A DNA stretch of 64,000 bases from JAEMQF01 sp963850525 (lineage in GTDB: Bacteria > Pseudomonadota > Gammaproteobacteria > Burkholderiales > Burkholderiaceae_C), in NCBI GenBank assembly GCA_963850525.1, contig CAWKLQ010000001.1, positions 744,001 through 808,000 on the forward strand, read 5' to 3'. Position numbers and translations under genes: made by a program. Of the stretch, positions 17,000 to 26,393 are shown one piece after another (positions within the stretch are counted from its first letter, which is position 1; every line of letters starts with the position of its first letter). Under the pieces are notes generated by a model. The model was given only the letters and a program-made list of their open reading frames with translations. It had not been told where the DNA came from and did not search any database.

Positions 17000-19183
17000 A
17001 TGAAACTCAAACTGAAGTGGACGTGGCTCGGCACAACAGGGTTTGTTCTCTTCGTTGCTGCTGTCGTGGGCTGCGGAGGCGGCTCCGGCAACGCAGCGTC
17101 GGAGCCAAACCCCGTCATACCCCTGCCCGAAGGCGGCGCCGCCGTGGCGACGGCGTCGAACGCGGTCGCGCTCAGCAATCCAATTTTGTTCGTGACCCAG
17201 GTTCCTGTGCTGATCGACTTCAATGCCAGGGGCTCGACATTCGCCAATCACCTGGGCTATATCGGAGGAACCCCCCGCGGTGGCGACCTGATGATCCGCT
17301 ACCCCGACGGCAGCCTGCGCAATCTCACCCAAGAGGCTGGTTTCGGCATGAACGGCCTGCAGGGCGCCAACGCCATTGCCGTGCGCGAACCCTCGGTGCA
17401 TTGGGACGGCGCCAAGGCACTTTTCAGCATGGTCATCGGTGCGCCGCCAAAGCAATATCAGCACGGCGAGTACTTCTGGCAAATCTACGAGGTCAGCGGC
17501 TTGGGCAAGGGCGAGACGGTGGCGATTGCCAAGGTCGCGAACCAGCCGGTCGGCTACAACAACGTATCGCCCTTCTACGGCACCGATGACCGTATCCTGT
17601 TCACGTCCGATCGCCCGCGCGGGGGCGAGGCGCACCTCTATCCGCAGTTGGACGAATACGAGAGCACGCCGACGATCACGGGCATCTGGAGTCTGAACCG
17701 CGCCAGCGCCGACCTGCGCCTGCTCAACCACACGCCGAGCGGCGCATTTTCTCCATTCGTCGACAGTTTTGGCCGCGTGATCTTCACGCGCTGGGATCAC
17801 TTGCAGCAAGACCAGCAGGCCGACGTTTCAGTCGACTTCGCCGATGAGAGCCTGGGCGCCACGCAACTCAGCACACGCACCGAAGTCTTCCCGGAATCGC
17901 GCGAAGGTCAGAGCAGCGCCTTTGGCGCTGTCGCGGCGCATCAAATCAATCACTTCGCACCCTGGCAAATCAATGAGGACGGTACCGACGAGGAGACCCT
18001 CAACCATATCGGCCGCCACGAACTCAACTTCGGTTTCCTGATCAAGTCGTTCACCGCGGATCCGGCGCTGTCAGACAACACGAACAACAGTCTGCACTCG
18101 AATAAGACGAAGATTCGCGAAGACGCCGGCCTCTTCCACATCAAGGAAGACCCCACCCAGCCGGGAACGTTCTATGCAACCTACGCCCGCGAGTTCGGCT
18201 CGCTCAGCACCGGGCAATTGCTGCGCTTCACCGGCGCGCCTTCCGTCAACGCCGAACAAATGACGGTCAGCGAAGCGACCGCGGGTGAGCCGGGGGTGGC
18301 GCTGCCGGGTGGCCGCTATCGCAACCCGCTGCCGCTGTCGGACGCCAAGTTCATCGCAACGCACACACCGACTGCCGAGCCCACCGTTGCGAAGCTTGGC
18401 GAAATGCGCCTCCGGCAACTGCTGCCGCAAGGCTCCGGTGGCGCGTTGCGGCCCGGCGAGACAGTCACCGGCGGCATCCGACGTGCAGTCAGTTGGTGGG
18501 ACCCCGATCAGAAGCAGTCTTTCAACGGCTTGCTCTGGGAATTGGAGGCCGTCGAGGTGGTGGCACGGGCGCGCCCGTCGCGCGGGGCGGTCGCTCTGGA
18601 AGCCCCTGAGCGGTCGATCCTGAGTGAACTTGGCGTCAGTGAAGCCGCACTGCGCGCCTGGCTCGTACAGAACAACCTGGCACTGATCGTGACCCGAAAC
18701 AATACGAGTCGCGATCGCGCCGACAAGACGCAACCCTTCAACCTTCGGGTGCCGGGCGGGGTGCAGACCGTGGCACCCGGCGGCGGCAAGGTCTACGACG
18801 TCTCGCACCTGCAGATCTTCCAGGCCGACATGGTGCGCGGCTATCGCGACGGCCGCAGACCCCTGGCGCGCGCGATGCATGAGCCGAACGCGAAGAACAT
18901 TCCCAACCCGAGCGGGCCGGCGGGCAGCGTCAAGATTGGCGCCGATGGTTCGACCGCGGCATTCGTCCCAGCGCGCCGCGCCCTGACGTGGCAAACCACG
19001 GATGCGACAGGCAACGCGGTTGTGCGCGAGCGCGTCTGGGTGACATTTCAACCTGGCGAAGTGCGTGTCTGTGCCTCCTGCCATGGCGCGAACAGCGCCG
19101 ACCAGGCGGGCCGACCCGCGCCAACCAACCCTCCCTTGGCCTTGCGCGAATTGCTCAGCGCCTGGGCGGTGTTGCCGAAGTAG
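17000..19183 (+). CDS. Large lipoprotein with C-terminal haem-c motif (hydrazine synthase alpha-like)
   Basis: A 727-residue predicted lipoprotein. The start ATG at 17000 gives a basic N-terminus, a hydrophobic core and a lipobox ending VVGCGGGSG. The middle (about residues 80-480) shows beta-propeller/PD40-like elements (DDRILFTSDRPRGG, GRVIFTRWDHLQQDQQ). Near the end a single c-type haem site, CASCH (691-695), sits in VRVCASCHGAN. This domain order recalls the hydrazine synthase alpha-subunit-like proteins found in many non-anammox bacteria, whose function is unknown. It stands alone between the ureohydrolase and the Lrp gene. Envelope location and haem binding are well supported; the reaction is not. 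Confidence 0.75.
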   Translation: MKLKLKWTWLGTTGFVLFVAAVVGCGGGSGNAASEPNPVIPLPEGGAAVATASNAVALSNPILFVTQVPVLIDFNARGSTFANHLGYIGGTPRGGDLMIRYPDGSLRNLTQEAGFGMNGLQGANAIAVREPSVHWDGAKALFSMVIGAPPKQYQHGEYFWQIYEVSGLGKGETVAIAKVANQPVGYNNVSPFYGTDDRILFTSDRPRGGEAHLYPQLDEYESTPTITGIWSLNRASADLRLLNHTPSGAFSPFVDSFGRVIFTRWDHLQQDQQADVSVDFADESLGATQLSTRTEVFPESREGQSSAFGAVAAHQINHFAPWQINEDGTDEETLNHIGRHELNFGFLIKSFTADPALSDNTNNSLHSNKTKIREDAGLFHIKEDPTQPGTFYATYAREFGSLSTGQLLRFTGAPSVNAEQMTVSEATAGEPGVALPGGRYRNPLPLSDAKFIATHTPTAEPTVAKLGEMRLRQLLPQGSGGALRPGETVTGGIRRAVSWWDPDQKQSFNGLLWELEAVEVVARARPSRGAVALEAPERSILSELGVSEAALRAWLVQNNLALIVTRNNTSRDRADKTQPFNLRVPGGVQTVAPGGGKVYDVSHLQIFQADMVRGYRDGRRPLARAMHEPNAKNIPNPSGPAGSVKIGADGSTAAFVPARRALTWQTTDATGNAVVRERVWVTFQPGEVRVCASCHGANSADQAGRPAPTNPPLALRELLSAWAVLPK

Positions 19184-19223
19184 CTGCGCTCGCGGCAGCG
19201 CAACAATCTAGCCTTGGCATCGA

Positions 19224-19703
19224 CTAGACCGCAAACGCCGTCGTCTTCTTGACGGTGCGAAGCACGAGCATCGAGTTCGAGCGCGCCACCCCCGGCAGCT
19301 TGGCCAGAACCTCGCTGTGAAAGCGCTCGAGGTCCTGCGCGTCGCGGTAGGCAAAGCGGATCAGGTAGTCGTTCGACCCGGCGACGTAAAAACAGTCCAA
19401 CACCTCGGGCTGGTCGCGCGCCGCCTGCTCGAACGCCGCGAGCACTTTGCTGTTCGTGCCTTCGAGGTTGACGATGGTGTAGCTCGTCCCGTGCTGGCCC
19501 ACCGCGGTCGGGTTGACGAGCGCCACGTAACGCTCGACCACACCGCTGTCCTCCAAGGCCTTGACGCGGCGCAGGCACGCCGAAGGCGAGAGGTGAATGC
19601 GCTGCGCGAGTTCGAGATTGGAGAGCCGCGCGTCGTCCTGAAGCTGGTTCAGGATCGCGCGGTCAATCGCATCAAGTTTCGCCTCGGTCATGATTCTTCG
19701 CAT
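19224..19703 (-). CDS. Lrp/AsnC family transcriptional regulator
   Basis: 159 residues (155 from the second ATG at 19691, MTEAKLDAIDRAI). N-terminal winged helix (LDAIDRAILNQLQDDARLSNLELAQRIHLSPSACLRRVKALEDSGV) and C-terminal RAM ligand-binding domain (TIVNLEGTNS..., FYVAGSNDYLIRF). Transcribed divergently from the omega-amino-acid transaminase gene. Proteins of this kind usually control the adjacent amino-acid catabolic gene in response to an amino acid. A short inverted repeat lies in the shared intergenic region. Confidence 0.92.
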   Translation of the reverse strand: MRRIMTEAKLDAIDRAILNQLQDDARLSNLELAQRIHLSPSACLRRVKALEDSGVVERYVALVNPTAVGQHGTSYTIVNLEGTNSKVLAAFEQAARDQPEVLDCFYVAGSNDYLIRFAYRDAQDLERFHSEVLAKLPGVARSNSMLVLRTVKKTTAFAV

Positions 19704-19738
19704 AACATTGCGCCCTTCGCTACTTATGCGGCATGATA

Positions 19739-19750
19739 TTGCGTCCGCAA
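19739..19750. promoter_or_regulatory. Inverted repeat in the Lrp/transaminase intergenic region
   Basis: TTGCG-TC-CGCAA, a perfect 5-bp inverted repeat between the divergent Lrp and transaminase genes. A candidate regulator site by position; half-sites this short arise often in GC-rich DNA. Confidence 0.3.
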
Positions 19751-19847
19751 GGGCCGCACCTTAGCGATTGCGCAAGCACATTTCGCCCCCGCGTGACTAG
19801 ACTGCGTGCCACCCCGTGCGCGCGCCGCGCCAACCCAGGAGAACGCC

Positions 19848-21212
19848 ATGAACCAGGTACTCGACGCCAAGACCTCCGAATCCAAAGCAGCCGCCACGAC
19901 CAAGAGCACGCCGCCGAGCGACGCTTTCTGGATGCCCTTCACCGCGAGCCGCCAGTTCCGCCGCGCGCCGCGCATGGTCGCCAAGGCGTCGGGAATGTTC
20001 TACTGGACGCCTGAGGGCCGCGAAATCCTCGACGGCGTCGCCGGTCTGTGGTGCGTCAACGCCGGCCACTCGCGGCCGAAGATCGTCAAGGCGATCGCCG
20101 CGCAGGCGGCAGAACTCGACTTTGCGCCGCCTTTCAACTTCGCCAATCCCAAATCGTTCGAGCTTGCCGACAAGCTCGTCAAGCTCATGCCGGCCGGGCT
20201 GAACCGCGTGTTCTTCTGCAACTCGGGCTCGGAAGCGGCCGACACGGCGCTGAAGATGGCGATCGCCTACCACCGCGCCCGCGGCGAAGGCACGCGCACG
20301 CGGCTCATCGGCCGCGAGCGCGGCTATCACGGCGTGAACTTCGGCGGCATCTCGGTGGGCGGCATGGTCGGCAACCGCAAGACCTTCGGGCCCATGCTCG
20401 GTGGCGTCGACCACCTGCGACACACACATGACCTGGCACGCAATGCGTACTCGAAAGGCCAACCCGAGCACGGCGCGGAACTCGCCGACGACCTGGAGCG
20501 CATGGTCGCGTTGCACGACGCGTCGACGATTGCGGCGGTGATCGTCGAGCCGATGGCCGGGTCCACCGGCGTGCTCGTTCCGCCCAAAGGCTACCTGCAG
20601 CGCCTGCGCTCGATTTGCGACAAGCACGGCATCCTGCTGATTTTTGATGAAGTCATCACCGGTTTCGGGCGCCTGGGTTCGCCCTTCGCTGCGACGCACT
20701 TCGGCGTCACGCCCGACCTGCTGACCGCAGCCAAAGGCATCACGAACGGTTGCGTTCCCATGGGCGCCGTGTTTGCCGGCGAGAAAATTCAAGACGTGTT
20801 CATGACCGGCCCGGAGCACGTTCCCGAGTTTGCTCACGGCTACACCTACTCGGCGCACCCGCTCGCGTGCGCCGCCTCGCTCGCGACGCTGGAGACCTAC
20901 GCCGACGAAGGCCTGCTGACGCGCGCTGCAAAGATGGCGCCGACTTTCGAAGCGGCAGTGCACTCGCTGAAGGGTTCGCGCCACGTCATCGACATTCGCA
21001 ACATCGGCCTGGTCGGCGCGATCGAGCTCGAAGGCATCGCAGGCTCTCCCGGCAAGCGTGGCTTCGAGGCGATGCTCGCGTGCTGGGACAAGGGGCTGAT
21101 GGTGCGCACGACCGGCGACACGATTGCGCTGTCGCCGCCGCTGATCATCGAAGACGCGCATATCGACCGCATCGTCGACACGCTCAAGGGCGTGCTGAAG
21201 ACGCTCGCCTGA
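19848..21212 (+). CDS. Class III omega-amino acid:pyruvate aminotransferase (beta-alanine type)
   Basis: 454-residue PLP enzyme, cytosolic. PLP contacts are visible: CNSGSEAADTALK loop, the cofactor-pyridine Asp267 in LLIFDEVITGFGR, and Schiff-base Lys296 in LTAAKGITNG. The sequence (FWMPFTASRQFRRAPRMVAKASGMFYW, GHSRPKIVKAI, FAHGYTYSAHP) is that of omega-amino acid-pyruvate aminotransferases, which use beta-alanine, GABA or putrescine-like amines. The ATG at 19848 follows a CAGGAGAA ribosome site. Beta-alanine would be the end product of spermidine/propane-diamine breakdown, fitting the polyamine genes that follow. Confidence 0.9.
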   Translation: MNQVLDAKTSESKAAATTKSTPPSDAFWMPFTASRQFRRAPRMVAKASGMFYWTPEGREILDGVAGLWCVNAGHSRPKIVKAIAAQAAELDFAPPFNFANPKSFELADKLVKLMPAGLNRVFFCNSGSEAADTALKMAIAYHRARGEGTRTRLIGRERGYHGVNFGGISVGGMVGNRKTFGPMLGGVDHLRHTHDLARNAYSKGQPEHGAELADDLERMVALHDASTIAAVIVEPMAGSTGVLVPPKGYLQRLRSICDKHGILLIFDEVITGFGRLGSPFAATHFGVTPDLLTAAKGITNGCVPMGAVFAGEKIQDVFMTGPEHVPEFAHGYTYSAHPLACAASLATLETYADEGLLTRAAKMAPTFEAAVHSLKGSRHVIDIRNIGLVGAIELEGIAGSPGKRGFEAMLACWDKGLMVRTTGDTIALSPPLIIEDAHIDRIVDTLKGVLKTLA

Positions 21213-21266
21213 GCGACGCGCGAGCACTTCCGTCTCCTCACAAAGGATTGCCTAGCGCATACCGTC

Positions 21267-22595
21267 ATGTCGCTGCTGAGCGCCGAAAGGGAACTGACGC
21301 GGAACTCCTACTACGCGGCGACCGCGCCGCGTGAGCGCAGCTTCCCGCAGTTGCAGGGCGACGTCGAGTGCGATGTCGCCGTTGTCGGCGGCGGTTTTGC
21401 AGGGCTGTCGGCGGCAATCGAGCTGGCGGACCGCGGCTTTTCGGTGGTGGTGCTCGAAGCGCGCGAAGTCGGCTGGGGCGCGTCGGGCCGCAACGGTGGG
21501 CAGGTGATTGCCGGCCTGGCGTGCGAGCAGTCGGTCATCGAAGAGCAGCTCGGCCTGGAGGCGTCGCGCCAGGTCTGGGGCATGACGCTCGAGGCCATCG
21601 ACCTCATCGCCCAGCGGCGCGCACGATTCGCCATCCAGTGCGATTGGCAAGCCGGCTACTTGTCACTCGCGGTCGGCCCGCGCAGGGGGCGTGAATTGCA
21701 GGTGTGGCACGCGCAAATGGGCGAGCGCTACGGCTACGCCGCGCAATGGATCTCGCCCGCCGAACTGCCCGGCTGGATCGCGAGCCCGCGCTTTCACAGC
21801 GGCGTGCACGACCCGCACGGCGGCCATCTGCATCCGCTCAAGTATTGCCTCGGTCTGGCGCGCGGAGCGGCGAGCCTCGGCGTGACCATTCACGAAAACT
21901 CCGCGGTGTTGAACATCGAGCCGGGCGCGCGGGTTCGGCTGCGCTGCACGACGGGTTCGGTGCGCGCCGCGCACGTGCTGCTCGCCGGCAACGTCTATCT
22001 CGACGGGCTCACGCCCGGTCTTGCGCCAGGCATTGCACCGCGCATCATGCCGGTGGGAACGTATATCGTCGCGTCGGAGCCGTTGCCCGCCGACCTGGCC
22101 GCGTCACTGATTCCGTCGCGCTCTGCGGTCTGCGACACGAACTTCGTTCTCGACTACTTCCGCACGACGGCCGATCACCGGCTTCTTTACGGCGGGCGCG
22201 TCAGCTACAGCACCGCCACGCCGCCCGATCTGGCGGCAAGCATGCAACGCCGCATGGTGCGCACCTTCCCGCAATTGAACGACGTCAAGGTCGAATACAC
22301 CTGGGGCGGCTTTGTCGACATCTCGATGAAACGCGCGCCTGACTTCGGCCGACTTCCCGGCGAACGCGGCAACGCCGCACACGCCAACGTCTACTATCTG
22401 CAAGGATTCTCCGGCCACGGCGTCGCGCTCACCGGCCTGGCCGGCAGAGTGGCGGCCGAAGCGATCGCCGGCGACGCGCGGCGCTTCGATGTCTTTGCGA
22501 AAATCCGCCAAGGCACGTTTCCCGGTGGGCGCTGGCTGCGCACGCCAGCCCTCGTCGCCGGCATGGCCTACTATCGCTTGAAGGATTTGCTGTGA
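21267..22595 (+). CDS. puuB: FAD-dependent oxidoreductase, gamma-glutamylputrescine oxidase type (PuuB)
   Basis: 442-residue DAO-fold flavoenzyme. The ADP-binding motif is VAVVGGGFAGLSAAIELADRG, followed by the family-typical GWGASGRNGGQV. It oxidises gamma-glutamylputrescine to the aldehyde with release of ammonia and hydrogen peroxide. The C-terminal QGFSGHGVALTGLAG segment binds the flavin. It is coupled to puuD by a 4-bp overlap and sits with puuA, puuC and a polyamine importer, which supports the PuuB assignment over a generic glycine/D-amino-acid oxidase. Confidence 0.88.
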   Translation: MSLLSAERELTRNSYYAATAPRERSFPQLQGDVECDVAVVGGGFAGLSAAIELADRGFSVVVLEAREVGWGASGRNGGQVIAGLACEQSVIEEQLGLEASRQVWGMTLEAIDLIAQRRARFAIQCDWQAGYLSLAVGPRRGRELQVWHAQMGERYGYAAQWISPAELPGWIASPRFHSGVHDPHGGHLHPLKYCLGLARGAASLGVTIHENSAVLNIEPGARVRLRCTTGSVRAAHVLLAGNVYLDGLTPGLAPGIAPRIMPVGTYIVASEPLPADLAASLIPSRSAVCDTNFVLDYFRTTADHRLLYGGRVSYSTATPPDLAASMQRRMVRTFPQLNDVKVEYTWGGFVDISMKRAPDFGRLPGERGNAAHANVYYLQGFSGHGVALTGLAGRVAAEAIAGDARRFDVFAKIRQGTFPGGRWLRTPALVAGMAYYRLKDLL

Positions 22596-23371
22596 AACCG
22601 TTCGTCCTTGTCCCCGCGTGCAACCGGATGGTCGGCGACCATCCGTTCCACATTGCCGGCAAGAAGTACCTCGACGCGGTACGCCTGGCGGGCTGCCAAG
22701 GTTTCATCGTTCCCTCGCTGGACGCGGCAGACTTCGACGACGTTCTGGACGCTGCCGACGGCGTATTCCTCACCGGTTCGCCGTCCAACGTGCACCCGAG
22801 CCACTTTGGCGAACCGGTGCACAACGCCGAATTGCCGCTCGACGTGATGCGCGACGACTGGACGCTGCCGCTGATTCCGAGAATCCTCGCGCGCGGCATT
22901 CCCTTGTTTGCGATTTGTCGCGGCTTCCAGGAAACCAATGTTGCGCTGGGCGGCAGCCTCTATCAGGCGGTGCAGGACGTGCCGGGCCGGCTCGACCATC
23001 GCGGCGCCAAGGGCGCGCCCGCCGAAGTGCAGTACGGCCTGGCGCACCCCATCGAAGTTGTCCCGGATGGCGCGTTGGCGGGAATCGTCGGTACAGAAGC
23101 GATCCAGGTCAATTCAGTTCACGGCCAGGGGGTGAACCGTCTGGCCGATGGCCTGCGCATCGAAGCGCGCGCACCCGACGGGCAGATCGAGGCATTCACG
23201 GTGCAAGCCGCCAAGGGCTTCAACCTCTGCGTGCAGTGGCACCCGGAATGGCAAGCCGCAAGCAACCCGGTCTCGATGAAGTTGCTGAAAGCCTTCGGCG
23301 CCGCGTGCCTGGCCTACCGTTCCCGCCAAGGCGACAGGCATCGCTCGAGTCACCCCGAGCCCGATCGATAG
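22592..23371 (+). CDS. puuD: Gamma-glutamyl-GABA hydrolase (PuuD), class I glutamine amidotransferase-like
   Basis: 259-residue cytosolic peptidase C26 enzyme that frees GABA and glutamate from gamma-glutamyl-GABA. Nucleophile Cys109 lies in FAICRGFQETN; the His217/Glu219 pair is in WHPEW. N-terminal PACNRMVGDHPFHIAGKKY is typical of PuuD. Translation begins at a GTG overlapping the puuB stop (GTGA), so the pair is translationally coupled. The last 15 residues are a polar tail of low complexity. Confidence 0.92.
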   Translation: MKPFVLVPACNRMVGDHPFHIAGKKYLDAVRLAGCQGFIVPSLDAADFDDVLDAADGVFLTGSPSNVHPSHFGEPVHNAELPLDVMRDDWTLPLIPRILARGIPLFAICRGFQETNVALGGSLYQAVQDVPGRLDHRGAKGAPAEVQYGLAHPIEVVPDGALAGIVGTEAIQVNSVHGQGVNRLADGLRIEARAPDGQIEAFTVQAAKGFNLCVQWHPEWQAASNPVSMKLLKAFGAACLAYRSRQGDRHRSSHPEPDR

Positions 23372-23433
23372 GCGCGCGGTCGGCACGACCGCAACCTCAT
23401 CGATTCACACAACAAACCGGCAACAGGTGACCC

Positions 23434-24801
23434 ATGCTCGATAAAAGCAAATTTACTTTCAGCGATTTGGAAAACTGGCTCAACGAAAGGCGCGTCACGG
23501 AAATCGAATGCCTCGTCCCCGACCTGACGGGCGTGGCGCGCGGCAAGATCCTGCCTCGCGAAAAGTTCACCGAGGACCGCGGCATGCGCCTGCCCGAGGC
23601 GATCGTCGCGATCGGCGTGACCGGCGAGTTCCCGCAAGAAGGGCCGTACTACGACGTGATCCACGCGACGGATCGCGACATGCACTTGCGCCCGGACCCG
23701 AGCACGGTGCGAATCGTGCCGTGGGCCGTCGACCCGACGGCGCAGGTGATCCACGACTGCTTCGACCGCGAAGGCAACATGATCGCGTACGCGCCGCGCA
23801 GCGTGCTGCGCCACGTTTGCGACTTGTTCGACGCCGAAGGCTGGGCGCCGGTCGTCGCGCCCGAGCTCGAGTTCTACCTGATCGAACGCAACTCCGACTC
23901 GAACACGCCGCTGCGCCCGCCCAAGGGCCGCAGCGGCCGCGCCGAAACGTCGCGCCAGGCGTACTCGATCGACGCGGTGAACGAGTTCGACCCGCTCTTC
24001 GAAGACATCTTCGACTACTGCGAGAAGATGGAGTTGAACGTCGACACGCTGATTCACGAAGTCGGCGCCGGCCAGATGGAAATCAACTTCTTCCACGACC
24101 ACCCGCTCGGTCTGGCCGACGAAGTGTTTTTCTTCAAACGAACGATCCGCGAAGCGGCGCTGCGCCACGAAATGTTCGCGACCTTCATGGCCAAGCCCAT
24201 GGCCAACGAACCCGGCAGCGCGATGCACGTGCACCAAAGCATCGTCAACAAGGAGACGGGCCTGAACATCTTCAGCAACCCCGACGGCTCGCCCTCGAAA
24301 GAGTTCTACTGGTACATCGGTGGCTTGCAGAAGTACACGCCCGCGGCAATGGCGCTGTTCGCACCCTACGTCAATTCGTACCGGCGCCTCGTGCGCTCGA
24401 ACTCGGCGCCGATCAACATTCAATGGGGCACCGACAACCGCACCGTCGGCATTCGCTCGCCGGTGGCGTCCCCGCAGGCGCGGCGCGTCGAGAACCGCGT
24501 CATCGGCGCCGACGCGAACCCGTATGTCGCGCTCGCCGCGACGCTGGCCTGCGGCTACCTGGGAATGAAAAACCGCATCGAGCCCGCCGCCGAGTGCAAG
24601 GGTGACGCCTACCTGTCGGAGTTCCAGCTGCCGCGTTCGCTGAGCGAGGCGCTCGGCTGGCTCGCCGACGAAAAAGACCTGCACGACGTGCTGGGTAAGC
24701 AGTTCATCACCGTGTATTCGGAGGTGAAGGAAATCGAACACGACGAGTTCATGAAAGTGATCTCGCCGTGGGAGCGCGAGCATCTGCTGCTGCACGTCTG
24801 A
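23434..24801 (+). CDS. puuA: Gamma-glutamylputrescine synthetase (PuuA), glutamine synthetase family
   Basis: 455-residue ATP-dependent ligase joining glutamate to an amine such as putrescine. Catalytic GS motifs are present (APELEFYL, GAGQMEINFFHDHP, PGSAMHVHQSI, NRTVGIRSP). It lacks the GlnA adenylylation loop. The N-terminal NWLNERRVTEIECLVPDLTGVARGK is typical of PuuA and SpuI-type proteins. Placed between puuD and a putrescine transaminase gene, 17 bp upstream of the latter. Assignment rests on sequence type plus context. Confidence 0.9.
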   Translation: MLDKSKFTFSDLENWLNERRVTEIECLVPDLTGVARGKILPREKFTEDRGMRLPEAIVAIGVTGEFPQEGPYYDVIHATDRDMHLRPDPSTVRIVPWAVDPTAQVIHDCFDREGNMIAYAPRSVLRHVCDLFDAEGWAPVVAPELEFYLIERNSDSNTPLRPPKGRSGRAETSRQAYSIDAVNEFDPLFEDIFDYCEKMELNVDTLIHEVGAGQMEINFFHDHPLGLADEVFFFKRTIREAALRHEMFATFMAKPMANEPGSAMHVHQSIVNKETGLNIFSNPDGSPSKEFYWYIGGLQKYTPAAMALFAPYVNSYRRLVRSNSAPINIQWGTDNRTVGIRSPVASPQARRVENRVIGADANPYVALAATLACGYLGMKNRIEPAAECKGDAYLSEFQLPRSLSEALGWLADEKDLHDVLGKQFITVYSEVKEIEHDEFMKVISPWEREHLLLHV

Positions 24802-24818
24802 CCTACCCGGGAACCGAC

Positions 24819-26219
24819 ATGACCACCACCACCGCAGCAGCACCACGCAGCACGCGCGATTGGCAAAGCGCCGACACGGCGCATTACCTGCATCCCTTCA
24901 CCGACTTCAAGTCGCTCTCGGCGAAGGGTTCGCGCATCATGGTGCGCGCCGACAACATCTACCTCTGGGACAGCGAGGGCCACAAGATCTTCGATGCGAT
25001 GTCGGGCCTGTGGTGCGTCAACGTCGGTTACGGGCGCACCGAGTTGATCGACGCAGCGACGCGCCAACTCAAGGAGCTGCCGTTCTACAACAGCTTCTTC
25101 CAGACCGCCACGCCACCGGCCATCGAGTTGGCCGAACTGCTTGCGCAGGTCAGCCCGCCGCAGTTCCAGCACGTGTTCTTTTCCGGCTCGGGCTCGGAGG
25201 GCAATGACACGGTGGTGCGCATGGTGCGCCGCTACTGGGACGTTCTGGGCCAGCCGCAGCGCAAGGTCATCATCAGCCGCAAAAACGCGTACCACGGCTC
25301 GACGATGGCCGGCGCGTCGCTCGGCGGCATGAGCGGCATGCACGAACAAGGCGGCTTGCCGATTCCCGATATCGTGCACATCGAGCAGCCGTTCTGGTTC
25401 GAATTGGGGCGGTCTGCCGGGCTCACTCGCGATCAGTTCGGGCTGAAGGCGGCGGGTTGGCTGGAGGCAAAGATTCTGGAACTCGGTGTCGACAAGGTCG
25501 CTGCGTTCATCGGCGAGCCGATTCAAGGCGCCGGCGGCGTGATTGTTCCGCCCGACACCTACTGGCCCGAAGTCCAGCGCATTTGCGACAAGTACGGCAT
25601 TCTGCTCGTCAGTGACGAAGTGATTTGCGGCTTCGGCCGCACCGGCCACTGGTTCGGCTGCGAACGCTTCGGTTTCAAGCCCGACTTGATGACGTTTGCG
25701 AAGGGCGTGACCTCGGGCTACATCCCGCTCGGCGGCGTGCTGGTGGGCGACCGGATTGCCAAAGTATTGATCGAACAGGGGGGCGAGTTCAACCACGGCT
25801 ACACCTACTCGGGCCATCCGGTGGCGTGCGCCGTGGCGCTGGCGAATATTCGGCTGATCCAGTCGGAACACCTCGTGGAGAAGGTTCACGACGACACCGG
25901 CCCCTACCTCGCCCAGCACTACGCCGAGTTGAGCAAACACCCGCTGGTGGGTGAAGTGCAGAACTGCGGCTTGCTCGGCGCGTTGCAGTTGGTGAAAGAC
26001 AAAGCCAGCGGCCAGACCTTCGACAGCAAACTCGAAGTCGGTATGCTTTGCCGCGGCCACTGTTTCGGCAACAACCTCATCATGCGCGCCGTGGGAGACC
26101 GCATGATCGTCGCCCCGCCGCTGGTGACCACGCGCGCGCAGATCGACGAACTCGCCGGCCTCATCAAGCGTTGCCTGGATCTGACGCTTGCCGACGTGAA
26201 GCAACGCGGCTGGCTCTGA
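24819..26219 (+). CDS. spuC: Putrescine/polyamine:pyruvate aminotransferase (SpuC type)
   Basis: 466-residue class III PLP transaminase. Asp266 (LLVSDEVICGFGR) and Lys295 (MTFAKGVTSGY) are the cofactor residues; the YHPFTDFKSL-like entry and GSGSEGNDTVVRMVRRYW are characteristic of the SpuC/aspartate aminotransferase-family branch. It offers a direct transamination route for putrescine or cadaverine in parallel with the gamma-glutamyl route. Start ATG 24819 was chosen over the longer reading because the extension overlaps puuA and is not family-like. Confidence 0.88.
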   Translation: MTTTTAAAPRSTRDWQSADTAHYLHPFTDFKSLSAKGSRIMVRADNIYLWDSEGHKIFDAMSGLWCVNVGYGRTELIDAATRQLKELPFYNSFFQTATPPAIELAELLAQVSPPQFQHVFFSGSGSEGNDTVVRMVRRYWDVLGQPQRKVIISRKNAYHGSTMAGASLGGMSGMHEQGGLPIPDIVHIEQPFWFELGRSAGLTRDQFGLKAAGWLEAKILELGVDKVAAFIGEPIQGAGGVIVPPDTYWPEVQRICDKYGILLVSDEVICGFGRTGHWFGCERFGFKPDLMTFAKGVTSGYIPLGGVLVGDRIAKVLIEQGGEFNHGYTYSGHPVACAVALANIRLIQSEHLVEKVHDDTGPYLAQHYAELSKHPLVGEVQNCGLLGALQLVKDKASGQTFDSKLEVGMLCRGHCFGNNLIMRAVGDRMIVAPPLVTTRAQIDELAGLIKRCLDLTLADVKQRGWL

Positions 26220-26393
26220 TCCGAGCGCCGCGAGGCGGGGTTGCAGCGGGCGTCAGCGGGGCGGCCAAGCCACGGCCCCGGGGTTTGCCTGTAGTGCGGC
26301 ACGGCACTTGCTGGCTAGACTCAGTGCGTTGCGCGTTCGCACGAATTCGCCTTGGCTGCAGCGCCGGGCCAACTCAGCAAAAAAGGAACCCTC

